From JAKFWF01 sp963741505 (GTDB taxonomy: Bacteria > Pseudomonadota > Alphaproteobacteria > Rhizobiales > Hyphomicrobiaceae): a stretch of DNA of 64,000 bases. The notes beneath the pieces are model-generated. The model saw nothing but the letters and a program-made list of their open reading frames with translations, did no database searches and was not told where the DNA came from. Both the position numbers and the translations under genes were made by a program. How positions within the stretch are numbered: position 1 is the first letter of the stretch; the number at the start of each line of letters is the position of its first letter. Positions 16,589 through 24,774 of this stretch are shown piece by piece. The stretch spans positions 62,001 through 126,000 of the forward strand of contig CAVUIJ010000021.1 in NCBI GenBank assembly GCA_963741505.1, given 5' to 3'.

Positions 16589-17350
16589 TTACTTCTTGGT
16601 GGCGGGCTTGGCGGCTGGAGCAGCAGCACCCTTGGCCGGAGCAGCAGCGGCACCCTTTGCAGGCGCGGCAGCAGCACCTGCCTTGGCGGCCGGCGCGGCA
16701 GCCTTGGCATCGCCGGCAGCAGCCGCGGCGGCAGGAGCCGCACCTTCGGCGGCGGCGGCGGTCTCGACCGCCTCTTCACCCTTCGACGACGCGCCGGCGA
16801 TGGTCGCCACCGTGAAATCGCGGTTGATGATGGTCGGGCGAACGTTCGGCGGCATCTTCACTGCCGAGATATGGATCGAACGGCCGATCTCGAGGCCTTC
16901 GAGATTGAACTCGAACACCGCCGGAATGGCGTCCGCCGGGCAGATCACCTCGACGTCATGGCGCACGACGTTGAGCACGCCGCCGCGCTTCAGGCCGGGC
17001 GACAGCAGCTCGTTGACGAACTTCACCGGCACCTTGACCCGGATCATGCCGTCGGCCGCGACGCGCTGGAAGTCGACATGCACGAGGCGATCCTTGATCG
17101 GATCGAGCTGCACGTCGCGCGGCAGCACGCGCAGCTTGGCGCCGTCGAGATTGATCTGGAACACGGTCGACAGGAACTTGCCCTTGGTCACTGTCTTCCA
17201 CAGCTCGTTCTCGTCGATCGCAATGGTCTGGGGGTCTTTCTTGTCGCCGTAGATCACGGCTGGAATCTTGCCTTCACGACGCACTGCCCGGGCGGCCCCC
17301 TTGCCGGCCCGCGGACGCGCCGTGGCTTTCAGTTCGGTCATCTCTGCCAT
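16589..17350 (-). CDS. rplY: 50S ribosomal protein L25/general stress protein Ctc
   Basis: Binds 5S rRNA in the large ribosomal subunit. The long Ctc/TL5 form is present: an L25 N-terminal domain (residues 1-95; TARPRAGKGAARAVRREGKI, PAVIYGDKK, LPRDVQLDPIKDRLVHVDFQ) and a beta-barrel C-terminal domain (VPVKFVNELLSPGLKRGGVL, VICPADAIPAVFEFNLEGLE). The last 60 residues or so are almost only Ala, Pro, Lys and Gly, a low-complexity tail common in alphaproteobacteria. The ATG at 17350 is supported by GGAGAC upstream; a start at 17392 lacks one. It heads the rplY-pth unit. Confidence 0.95.
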   Translation of the reverse strand: MAEMTELKATARPRAGKGAARAVRREGKIPAVIYGDKKDPQTIAIDENELWKTVTKGKFLSTVFQINLDGAKLRVLPRDVQLDPIKDRLVHVDFQRVAADGMIRVKVPVKFVNELLSPGLKRGGVLNVVRHDVEVICPADAIPAVFEFNLEGLEIGRSIHISAVKMPPNVRPTIINRDFTVATIAGASSKGEEAVETAAAAEGAAPAAAAAAGDAKAAAPAAKAGAAAAPAKGAAAAPAKGAAAPAAKPATKK

Positions 17351-17502
17351 GGCTGTCTCCAATGAAAAATGGGCCGCAAAGTCGGCCCGCACTCAGTCCG
17401 CCCGGCCTCCAAGGGTGCCGCAGCGTAGTCTCATAGTCGATGCATGAGATGGCGGCTGTATAAAGGGGGATCGAGGCTGTTGCAATGCGATAAATGACCG
17501 GA

Positions 17503-18708
17503 TCAGGCCGTGACCTTAGCCGCCAGCCGGTCGAGAGCGAGCACCACTAGGCCCGCGAGCAGACCCCAGAACGCCGCGCCGACGCCAAAAACCGTTATGC
17601 CGGAGGCGGTTACGGTAAAGGTAACGACAGCCGCAAAGCGATTGGCGACATCGTGCATGGCCTGCGCCAGCGCCCCCGTCAGCGAGCCGATCAGGCCAAG
17701 GCCGGCGATCGCCTTGAGCACGGCAGCAGGAAACGCCAAGAAAAGTGCGACGATCGAGGCGCCGAAGGCGGCGATTGCGAGATAGATGATGCCGTAGGCG
17801 ATGCCGGTCACCCAGCGTTTGTCCTTGTCGGGATGCGCGTCGGGCCCGGTGCAGATCGCCGCCGTGATCGCCGCCAGGTTGACGGTGTGGGCGCCGACGA
17901 ACGCGATCGCCAACGACGCCAGACCGGTGATGAACAAGGCCGGCGCCATCGGCACGGTGTAGCCGGAGGCGCGCAGCACCGCGGCACCAGGCAAGTTCTG
18001 CGACGCCATCGTCACCAGGTAGAGCGGCACGCCTAGACCCAGCAGCACCGCCGGGTCGAACACCGGTGTAATCGCGACCAGTGCCGCGGTCTCGAATGCC
18101 AGCCCCTGGCCGGCCAGGGCGCCGCTCCAGATGGCCAAGCCGATGCCGGCGGCGACGACGGCCAGCATCGCCGCCGCCGCACTCCATAGCCGGATCACCA
18201 GGAACAGACCGATCAGCGGCAGCACCAGCTCGGGCGACGCCTTGACGCCGTCGAACATGGCGATGACGAAGCGCACCAGCACGCCGGCCAGCATGGCGGA
18301 GGCGACCGCCACAGGGATGCGTTCGATCAGCTTAGCCAGCGGCGCGATCATGGCGGTGAGCAAAATCAGCGCGCCGGCAAGCAGGAAGCTGCCAGCCGCG
18401 GCACTCATGCCAATGCCGCTGGTGGCGGCGATGACGGCGGCACCCGGCGTCGACCAGGCGGTGATCACCGGGATGCGCTGCCAAGCGCTAAGGATCATGC
18501 TGCTCAACGCCATCGCGACCCACAGCCCGATCACCCAGGATGTCGTTTCGGCCTGGGTCGCGCCGAGCGCCTGTGCTGCGGCGAGCACGATGGCCAATGC
18601 CCCGGCAATGCCGACGAGGGCTGCCACCAGGGCAGCGGTAATTGCGGAGAGGCGCATGGGGGGCTCGTGAGTGGCGAGAGGGTCAGTCGTGAGTTGTGGA
18701 TGCATCAA
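17503..18708 (-). CDS. benE: Benzoate/H+ symporter BenE family transporter
   Basis: Inner-membrane protein of 401 residues with about 11-12 hydrophobic helices. It carries family motifs such as TAWSTPGAAVIAA, RIPVAVASAMLAGVLVRF, TMASQNLPGAAVLRASGY (the conserved SQN..PG segment) and GAHTVNLAAITAAICTGPDA. Known members import benzoate by proton symport. No benzoate-catabolism genes are nearby, so the natural substrate here is open. The first ATG is used; MRLSAI, 17 residues later, is an alternative start. It is monocistronic on the minus strand. Confidence 0.9.
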   Translation of the reverse strand: MMHPQLTTDPLATHEPPMRLSAITAALVAALVGIAGALAIVLAAAQALGATQAETTSWVIGLWVAMALSSMILSAWQRIPVITAWSTPGAAVIAATSGIGMSAAAGSFLLAGALILLTAMIAPLAKLIERIPVAVASAMLAGVLVRFVIAMFDGVKASPELVLPLIGLFLVIRLWSAAAAMLAVVAAGIGLAIWSGALAGQGLAFETAALVAITPVFDPAVLLGLGVPLYLVTMASQNLPGAAVLRASGYTVPMAPALFITGLASLAIAFVGAHTVNLAAITAAICTGPDAHPDKDKRWVTGIAYGIIYLAIAAFGASIVALFLAFPAAVLKAIAGLGLIGSLTGALAQAMHDVANRFAAVVTFTVTASGITVFGVGAAFWGLLAGLVVLALDRLAAKVTA

Positions 18709-18833
18709 CCGCGAGTTTGGCGAGTGCTTCCATTAGCGCGAGAAGGCTGGCAGTCAATGCTTCGCCAGATCAATGGGTGATGAGTACGTCAAAGCCTCTT
18801 CCGGTTGAGTTCCGGGGTAGCTATATTCGTGTC

Positions 18834-18992
18834 ATGGCAAAGAGCAGCAAATCCCCATCCTCGAAGATCGCGCGCGACGCCTCATCAGGCCAGTTCGTTG
18901 TCGTGAAGCCGGCAGTTGGATCGAAGCTCAAAGTCGGTCAGATTCGCGACGCAGTGCGAAAAGTCAATGAAGCGCAGCGTGGCAAGAAGTGA
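18834..18992 (+). CDS. Small hypothetical protein (52 aa) coupled to the next gene
   Basis: MAKSSKSPSSKIARDASSGQ at the start, then FVVVKPAVGSKLKVGQIRDA and a basic tail RKVNEAQRGKK. Polar, basic and without a membrane segment. Its TGA overlaps the GTG start of the next gene by four bases (GTGA), so the pair is translationally coupled. The ATG at 18834 is preferred over an in-frame upstream start because it gives the compact form usual for such two-gene modules. Function unknown; an antitoxin or adaptor role is speculation from the arrangement. Confidence 0.6.
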   Translation: MAKSSKSPSSKIARDASSGQFVVVKPAVGSKLKVGQIRDAVRKVNEAQRGKK

Positions 18993-19604
18993 GCGCCTCG
19001 ACGGAGAACGTATTCCTCAATTGCCCATTCGACGAAGCCTACAAATCATCGTTTGAAGCTGTGCTGTTCACCATTACGGCCAGTGGCTATCGCGTGCGTT
19101 GCGCACTCGAGGAGAACGACGCTGGCGACGTGCGATTCGACAAGCTCTGCCGGTTGATCCGCGAAAGCGGAAAATCGATTTATGACCTTTCGCGCACCGA
19201 TCTGAGCGCCGCCGGTCTCCCACGGTTCAACATGCCGTTCGAACTGGGACTTTTTATGGGTGCCAACCGCTTCGGGAGCCCCGCACAGCGCAAGAAGAGC
19301 ACGCTGATCATGGTCAGCGAACCACAAGTTGCCAATCTATCTGTCGGACCTATCCGGCAACGATCCTCAGTCGCACCATGGCAATCCGGCGGAAGTCGCC
19401 CGAATAGTACGCAAATACTTGCACCTTCGGCCAGACGGGCAGCCGTTGCCAGGAGCAACACGGATCATGGCGGAGTTCAACCGGTTCAAGAATTCGCTGC
19501 CAGCTCTAGCCTCGGCGCTTGATCTCACGCCCGATGAAATTGATCCCTATCACGACTGCCGCGACTACATCGGTCTCCTGACAGAGTTTTTGCGACAGGC
19601 TTGA
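18989..19604 (+). CDS. Uncharacterised FLNCPFD-type protein (possible TIR/ribosyltransferase-like fold), frameshifted
   Basis: Begins MSASTENVFLNCPFDEAYKS and contains RCALEENDAGDVRFDKLCRL, KSIYDLSRTDLS and LPRFNMPFELGLFMGANRFG. That is a widespread but uncharacterised bacterial family, often found in defence-like neighbourhoods. Alternating hydrophobic strands and conserved acidic residues suggest a Rossmann-like nucleotide-binding fold (TIR or deoxyribosyltransferase type). That is inference. The frame shifts by one near 19320-19329; the rest reads LPIYLSDLSGNDPQSHHGNP and ends LLTEFLRQA. Full length is about 205 residues. It is coupled to the 52-residue protein upstream. Confidence 0.6.
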
Positions 19605-19674
19605 ATTGGGACGGCACAATGCAGAACGCGGCTTGTTACTGCGCCGTTTGCTCTGACGGTTGGGCAAACACTGC

Positions 19675-20421
19675 TCACTTTCCCAGCAATTCCGGCCGGT
19701 ACTCGAAGTGCATAGTGTCGTAGTGGCCCCACTTGCCGCCCCAGATGAAGCCGTTGGCCTCAAATACCCGAACGATTTCATTGGGGATCCTATTTTGATA
19801 GCCACCCCTGCTCCAGCGCCAGTAGTGGGCGTGCCTGGTCGCGATGTCGATAGCGATGCCGTAGCCGTGCGCGCTGACCTGGTTGGTGCCGGCAATAGAG
19901 CGGCAATTGTAGGTACCATCCGACGGCTTCAAATAGGCGTCGAACGTCGCCGGAAGTTCGTCGAGAGCATGACTGATGGCTGCGAGCTTGCCGGCGACGC
20001 CGTTGATCCTCGAGACCTTCAGCTTCTGGCCCGATTTTTTTGGCAGCCACACGACCTCGACGAGATTCTTCGCCACGTCGCCCTTGCTGCAGTCGCCGTA
20101 CATCTTGGCGAAGAATGCGTGATTGCGGGCCCGCCCCGGATCGGTCTCGGCGGTCGCCGGAGGAGGCGCATCGCCCGCCGGGTAGGGGATTGCGAACATG
20201 TCCTTGAGGTCAGGCGACTCCAGCCACTTCTCGAACGGCTTCGGCCCCCGGCCATCGTCGATCGGCATCCGCGTGCCGTCCTTCCAGACGAGATCGTTGC
20301 CTTCGACTGCCTGCAAATGATCGGGATAAGCCGCCAACAGTCGCTCGCCCGGCGACTGGGCCGATGCCGGCGACACGAGGCAGGCCATGGACAGTGTCCC
20401 GAGCAGCAATAGCGTTCGCAT
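19675..20421 (-). CDS. Exported M15 family D-alanyl-D-alanine carboxypeptidase-like protein
   Basis: Predicted zinc peptidase acting on peptidoglycan stem peptides. The 248-residue product starts MRTLLLLGTLSMACLVSPAS, a signal peptide cut after SAQ. The C-terminal VanY-like domain shows QVSAHGYGIAIDIATRHA (His and Asp zinc ligands) and WGGKWGHYDTMHFEYRPELL (third ligand in MHFEYRPE). The middle region (KNLVEVVWLPKKSGQKLKVS) is typical of this M15 subgroup. I chose the ATG at 20421 because it creates the signal peptide; the longer frame to 20778 does not. It is divergent from the Ppx/GppA gene. Confidence 0.88.
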   Translation of the reverse strand: MRTLLLLGTLSMACLVSPASAQSPGERLLAAYPDHLQAVEGNDLVWKDGTRMPIDDGRGPKPFEKWLESPDLKDMFAIPYPAGDAPPPATAETDPGRARNHAFFAKMYGDCSKGDVAKNLVEVVWLPKKSGQKLKVSRINGVAGKLAAISHALDELPATFDAYLKPSDGTYNCRSIAGTNQVSAHGYGIAIDIATRHAHYWRWSRGGYQNRIPNEIVRVFEANGFIWGGKWGHYDTMHFEYRPELLGK

Positions 20422-20574
20422 TGAAGATCCACCCCCGCGAGCCCTTGCCGACATTGCCGCCGCCACGGCACGCGGCGCAACCGGCAATTTCCGCATATTG
20501 GCTGGCACGGCTGGTTCACGGTTCGCCGGATCATTTCTTGTCCTCAAGCGCCGACCTGTTACAGTGCCCCCAAG

Positions 20575-21810
20575 TTGAAACCAGGACGACGCCTGAAGAC
20601 GGAGTTCCGGCACACGCAGCATGTCGGCTGCGGTCCGGCCTCGCGCCAGGCGCTGGGGTTTGATGTGCACGGAGCAGGCGACGACGGCAAACCGGGCGGC
20701 GGCAACAGTCGCGCAAGACCGGTAAATGGAGCAGGCGCCCCCTCGGGCGGCGGCTGGCGCGACCAGCGTTACGCGCATGGCAGCGCGACCTACGCGGCGC
20801 TCGACCTCGGCACCAACAACTGCCGGCTGCTGGTGGCGCGCCCCTCGCGTCGCGGCTTCATGGTGGTCGATGCCTTCTCACGCATCATCAGGCTCGGTGA
20901 GGGTGTCAGCGCCAGCGGCATCCTGTCCGACGGTGCCATGAACCGCACCTTCGACGCGCTGCGCGTGTGCGCCGCCAAGATCGCCCGCCACGGCGTCAGC
21001 CGCTCGCGCCTGGTTGCAACCGAGGCCTGCCGGGTCGCCGGCAATGGCGCCGGCTTCCTCGATCGCATCCGCCGCGATCTCGGCCTCGACATCGAATTGC
21101 TCTCGCGCGAGGAAGAAGCCAGGTTGGCGGTCTCCGGCTGCGCCTCGCTGCTCGATACCGCGTCCGATCTGGCGCTGGTGTTCGACATCGGCGGCGGCTC
21201 GACCGAGCTGATCTGGCTCGACCTGTCGCGGCGCAAGGGCCAGTGGCGGCGCGGCACCGCCGATCGCATCGAGGCGCACGCCTGCATCGCCGCCTGGACC
21301 TCGCTGCCGGTCGGCGTCGTCAACCTCGCCGACCGCTTCGATGGACGTCAGGTCGACGCGGTGGCGTTCGAGGCGATGGTCGCCGAGGTGACGGCGTTGA
21401 TCGCGCCATTCGAGGCCGAGCACCGGTTCGGCGACAGGGTTCTGCGCGAGAAGGCACACCTGCTCGGCACCTCGGGCACGGTGACGACGCTCGCCGGCAT
21501 CAAGCTCGGGCTGCCGCGCTACGATCGCTCGCGCGTCGACGGCATCTGGCTCGTCACCGAGGAGATGCGCCGCGTCACCTACGATCTGGTCGCCAAGAGC
21601 TACGAGGAGCGCATCGCCGAGCCCTGCGTCGGCCGCGACCGCGCCGATTTGGTATTGGCCGGCTGCGCCATTCTCGAAGCGCTGGTCAGGGTGTGGCCGA
21701 CCGAGCGGCTACGCGTCGCCGATCGTGGCTTGCGCGAGGGCATCCTTTCAACGCTGATGTCGGAAGACGGCCACCACCGCGGCCAGTCGACGAATTCGAA
21801 CGGCCGGTGA
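20575..21810 (+). CDS. Ppx/GppA family phosphatase (exopolyphosphatase-like)
   Basis: Hydrolyses polyphosphate or pppGpp. The ASKHA-fold motifs are clear: phosphate 1 loop ALDLGTNNCRLLVARPSRRG (about residues 74-93), RLVATEACRVAGN, the phosphate 2 loop LVFDIGGGSTELIWLDL, and LLGTSGTVTTLAGIKLGL. The first 70 residues or so are Gly/Arg-rich and probably disordered. The annotated start is a TTG and uncertain; any start before the ASKHA domain would do. No C-terminal HD domain is present, so this is the short form. It overlaps nothing and is followed 14 bp later by rlmE, a recurrent alphaproteobacterial pair. Confidence 0.9.
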   Translation: MKPGRRLKTEFRHTQHVGCGPASRQALGFDVHGAGDDGKPGGGNSRARPVNGAGAPSGGGWRDQRYAHGSATYAALDLGTNNCRLLVARPSRRGFMVVDAFSRIIRLGEGVSASGILSDGAMNRTFDALRVCAAKIARHGVSRSRLVATEACRVAGNGAGFLDRIRRDLGLDIELLSREEEARLAVSGCASLLDTASDLALVFDIGGGSTELIWLDLSRRKGQWRRGTADRIEAHACIAAWTSLPVGVVNLADRFDGRQVDAVAFEAMVAEVTALIAPFEAEHRFGDRVLREKAHLLGTSGTVTTLAGIKLGLPRYDRSRVDGIWLVTEEMRRVTYDLVAKSYEERIAEPCVGRDRADLVLAGCAILEALVRVWPTERLRVADRGLREGILSTLMSEDGHHRGQSTNSNGR

Positions 21811-21824
21811 GGATCACGATCACG

Positions 21825-22550
21825 ATGGCGAAGCTCCCGAAACACGGCGGCGCCGGCCCCGACGCCGGACAGCGGCAGCTCAAGGTGCGCGTCAAGTCGG
21901 TGAAGAAGCGCACGCTGGCCTCGCGGCGCTGGCTCGAGCGTCAGCTCAACGATCCCTATGTCACCGCCGCCAAGCGCGAGGGTATGCGCTCGCGCGCCGC
22001 CTACAAGCTCGCCGAACTCGACGACAAGCTGAAGTTCCTGAAACCCGGCCAGCGCGTGATCGACCTCGGCGCCGCCCCGGGCGGCTGGTCGCAGATCGCC
22101 GCCGAGCGCGTGCACGCGACGCCGGCGCACGGCGCCAAAGGCCAGGTGGTGGCGATCGACATCAGTCCGATGGAGGCGATCCCCGGCGTCGAGATCCTGC
22201 ATCTCGACTTCATGGCCGACGACGCGCCGGCAAAACTCATCGCATTGCTGCGCGACGACAAGGCCGACGTGGTGCTGTCCGACATGGCCGCGCCCTCGAG
22301 CGGCCACGCCCGCACCGACCATCTGCGCATCATGGGCCTCGCCGAGGCGGCGGCAGCGTTTGCGACAGAAGTGCTGGCAGCCGGCGGCACCTTCATCGCC
22401 AAGGTGCTGGCGGGCGGCACCGAGAAGGAGCTGCTCAACCAGCTCAAGCGTGATTTCGCGACGGTGAAGCACGTGAAGCCGCCGGCCAGCCGGTCGGACA
22501 GCGCCGAACTCTACGTCGTGGCGACGGGGTTCCGCGGCGGAGCGGGGTGA
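21825..22550 (+). CDS. rlmE: 23S rRNA (uridine(2552)-2'-O)-methyltransferase RlmE (FtsJ/RrmJ)
   Basis: SAM-dependent 2'-O-methyltransferase of the ribosomal A-loop. The 241-residue protein has a basic N-terminal extension, then SRAAYKLAELDDKLKFLKPG (catalytic Lys), the SAM loop VIDLGAAPGGWSQIAAERV, the VVAIDISPMEAIPGV strand, and VVLSDMAAPSSGH (catalytic Asp). FIAKVLAGGTEKELLNQLKR supplies the second catalytic Lys, and KPPASRSDSAELYVVATGF the last Glu. The K-D-K-E tetrad is complete. The ATG at 21825 gives the standard start. It is transcribed with the Ppx/GppA gene. Confidence 0.95.
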   Translation: MAKLPKHGGAGPDAGQRQLKVRVKSVKKRTLASRRWLERQLNDPYVTAAKREGMRSRAAYKLAELDDKLKFLKPGQRVIDLGAAPGGWSQIAAERVHATPAHGAKGQVVAIDISPMEAIPGVEILHLDFMADDAPAKLIALLRDDKADVVLSDMAAPSSGHARTDHLRIMGLAEAAAAFATEVLAAGGTFIAKVLAGGTEKELLNQLKRDFATVKHVKPPASRSDSAELYVVATGFRGGAG

Positions 22551-22615
22551 GGCTTGCGGCCTGCCGGGGCGCTAAGTCCATGTGCGACCAGGAAGCGCGG
22601 CGACCGTGTCCGTGC

Positions 22616-23021
22616 CTAGTCCGTGGCGATCCAATGCACGAGGCGGCCTTCGATCGCGCGAACCATTCGGACGAGCCCGTAGTCGAGCGCGGCCATGATC
22701 AGCACGCCAACCAGCACGATGTCGGTCGAGAGATATTCAGCCACGATAAGCGCCATCCAGGCGATACCGTGCGAGGTCGCGGTCAGTTCGGCACCGACGA
22801 GCATCGTCACGCCGGTCGAGCTCGCCCCCAGCGCTTGAGCGGCTTGGATCTTCTTCGCGCTGATCGAACGCGCCGCTTGCATCGAAGCAATCGCGATCAA
22901 TGGCAGGCTGCGACCCTGGTGACCCTTGTTGCGATCGACGAACAAAAGTCGCCAATACATCGACCGGCGACGGCAGGAAGATCAGTTGGATCGCGCGCAT
23001 AGTCTGCTTGGTGTCGCCCAT
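22616..23021 (-). pseudogene. Remnant of an ABC transporter inner-membrane permease (SsuC/TauC type)
   Basis: The C-terminal half of a binding-protein-dependent permease is recognisable on the minus strand: ISAKKIQAAQALGASSTGVT (the EAA-type loop), GIAWMALIVAEYLSTDIVLV and a terminal helix with LDYGLVRMVRAIEGRLVHW. The N-terminal part, MRAIQLIFLPSPVDVLATFV, is in another frame, and most of the middle helices are missing between them. So unlike the single-base breaks elsewhere this is a true deletion derivative. No ATPase or binding protein partner remains nearby. Fragments may extend to about 23190. Confidence 0.7.
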
Positions 23022-23213
23022 GTCGATGTGACGGACGATGCGCGGTCCGAGAAGGACCGCTCACGTCTCACGATTGATCAACTGGATCATGGGCGACTTG
23101 CGGGTCCATTCGATTTTCGCGATCTGCCGCGGCCGAAACAGAGGATGGAGCGTCGTGAAAATCACGATCGCCCGCACGAGCGTCGATAAGACCCTCGAGA
23201 ATACCTGTTCGCG

Positions 23214-23480
23214 TTAGCGCTCTTCGACCTGATACACGTCGTCAGCCATCAGGATATCGTAAATACGCGCGGATTTGCCCGAGAGCGCGTGCCCCACGCG
23301 GTCGGCAACGTCACCTTCACCACGGGCATACGTGACCGCCACCTCGAGGTCCGCGGCAATTGGCGTCTCGCCGAGAATCTCCATGATCGTATGATCAGAC
23401 ACCGGCCCCGCGAGATGACGGACCTGATCTGCGGACATGCCAGGCAAGTTCGTCGAATTGTCATTTGTCGCTTTGTCCAT
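23214..23480 (-). CDS. Conserved hypothetical protein (88 aa)
   Basis: Small acidic protein starting MDKATNDNSTNLPGMSADQV, with DHTIMEILGETPIAADLEVA, VTYARGEGDVADRVGHALSG and a tail IYDILMADDVYQVEER. Alternating helices and no membrane segment or metal motif. The ATG at 23480 is preferred to an upstream GTG/ATG because it begins the conserved-looking segment. It is 26 bp downstream of the pyridoxamine-oxidase-like gene and may share its transcript. Function unknown. Confidence 0.65.
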   Translation of the reverse strand: MDKATNDNSTNLPGMSADQVRHLAGPVSDHTIMEILGETPIAADLEVAVTYARGEGDVADRVGHALSGKSARIYDILMADDVYQVEER

Positions 23481-23506
23481 GACGCGCCTCCCGACCAGCA
23501 AGGCCG

Positions 23507-23953
23507 TTAGAGTGTAGCCAATTGCGTGTGGCCGAAGCCCTTGGTGTAGTCGAGCACCGAGATCACCTGGGGTGTGACCCTGAAAACCGTAATCCCACTA
23601 TCGGTGTCCGAGCCGTACTGGGCGATTTGCGGAAACTTGGCATGCATCAACTGCTGCACACGCGCCAGTTCGTCCTTGGCTGTCACGCGCTCGGCCTTGC
23701 CACCGATGGAAAGCCCCTTGATTTCTTCCCAACTCGCATAGGGTGCATCGATCGTGAGGGAGACCTTGTTGCTGCGAGCAATATTCTTCGCCTTCTGCGA
23801 GTCGCCCGAACAGCCGAAGTATATCTTCATCCCATCGCTGACGTAGCTCACCGTCGTCGCCTGCGGATAGCCGTCGTCGCGAACGGTCGCGATCGTCATG
23901 TCATTCTCGCTCGACAGGAGCTGCAATATGGTCGCTTCGAGTGCTCGATCCAT
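23507..23953 (-). CDS. Pyridoxamine 5'-phosphate oxidase family (FMN-binding split-barrel) protein
   Basis: 148-residue split-barrel protein of the general-stress/PPOX superfamily. Motifs include MTIATVRDDGYPQATTVSYV (strand leading to the flavin site), KIYFGCSGDSQKAKNIARSN, KVSLTIDAPYASWEEIKGLS and GITVFRVTPQVISVLDYTKG. Such proteins bind FMN, F420 or haem. The cofactor here is not determinable by eye, though the lack of PNP-oxidase active-site residues argues against a vitamin B6 role. The ATG at 23953 follows a near-perfect GGAGGG site. It lies in a stress-like group. Confidence 0.85.
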   Translation of the reverse strand: MDRALEATILQLLSSENDMTIATVRDDGYPQATTVSYVSDGMKIYFGCSGDSQKAKNIARSNKVSLTIDAPYASWEEIKGLSIGGKAERVTAKDELARVQQLMHAKFPQIAQYGSDTDSGITVFRVTPQVISVLDYTKGFGHTQLATL

Positions 23954-24050
23954 TAGACCCTCCGTCTGTCTGCACAGCGGCATCATCTGATCAGTCGGTG
24001 CCGGCAGCATCTGTAACCCCATATCAAGCCAGCTGCCTGGGGCCGCGAGA

Positions 24051-24566
24051 TCACGCGTCCCGCCTCCAATTCAAACGGACGAAATACCCGCTCTCGTCGT
24101 AATGGGTGTCGAGATCGCCCTTATACGCGTCAACGATGGCATGGCCGATGCGGCGCGGCAGATGGATGTCGGTCGTGGTGATGACGATGCGGCCGTCGGA
24201 ATTCTCCAGCGCCATGATCCGCTGCATCGGATGATCGTGCTTCTCGGCCGCCTCGACATTGCGAGCAAGGTTGGCGATTTCCGCGGCATGTGCGGCAACG
24301 AAGCCGCCGCTCAAGATCAACTCACCAGCCGGATACTTGTCCTTGATACGATGGCAGGCCGGGCAGGTGTGAGGATGCGCCCCCTTCGGCGCGTCCTGCA
24401 GCCATTGCCAGCGCCCGTCCGCGAACACCGCCCCGCACTGTGTGCACACGCTTGGCTCGGCGAGCTTGCCCCTGGCCTTGTAGGGGTCGTGCCGATGCTC
24501 CTCGATGCTGTGAGACTTGATCGTGTCGTGCCGTTGCTCGGGGCGTTTGGTATCTCTCTGTTTCAT
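24051..24566 (-). CDS. BCAM0308 family protein (NMD3-like zinc ribbon)
   Basis: 171-residue protein starting MKQRDTKRPEQRHDTIKSHS, basic at the N-terminus. A zinc ribbon is formed by VCTQCGAVFADGRW and HTCPACHRIKDKYPAGELIL. The C-terminal half (RIMALENSDGRIVITTTDIH, LPRRIGHAIVDAYKGDLDTH) resembles the domain shared with NMD3-type ribosome-export proteins. The family is annotated BCAM0308; its biochemical role is not established. The ATG at 24566 is used because the extra upstream residues lack a ribosome site. It is divergent from the HPF-cold-shock fusion gene, sharing a 208-bp regulatory region. Confidence 0.8.
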   Translation of the reverse strand: MKQRDTKRPEQRHDTIKSHSIEEHRHDPYKARGKLAEPSVCTQCGAVFADGRWQWLQDAPKGAHPHTCPACHRIKDKYPAGELILSGGFVAAHAAEIANLARNVEAAEKHDHPMQRIMALENSDGRIVITTTDIHLPRRIGHAIVDAYKGDLDTHYDESGYFVRLNWRRDA

Positions 24567-24774
24567 GGCAGCCCACTCCGTTCCAACTGGTCGCTGAGCT
24601 TTCACCCGCTTCAAAGCAGTGCGGCCACTCAGGAGGTCACACTTGCCCCGGCCGCGCCGGCCTGACCATGACCAGCGTCAATGCGCGAGCAGGGTGTTTA
24701 CCGTGATATTTCTCGCCCTGCGGCCGACCATTGTGAACCAGCCGTTCATCCCAGCCCAGCGTAGAGGATAGGAC

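Noticed and set aside
20967..21824. N-terminal extension of rlmE by about 286 codons
   Set aside because: Overlaps the conserved Ppx/GppA gene in another frame; the translation there is Arg-rich nonsense and RlmE starts normally at 21825.
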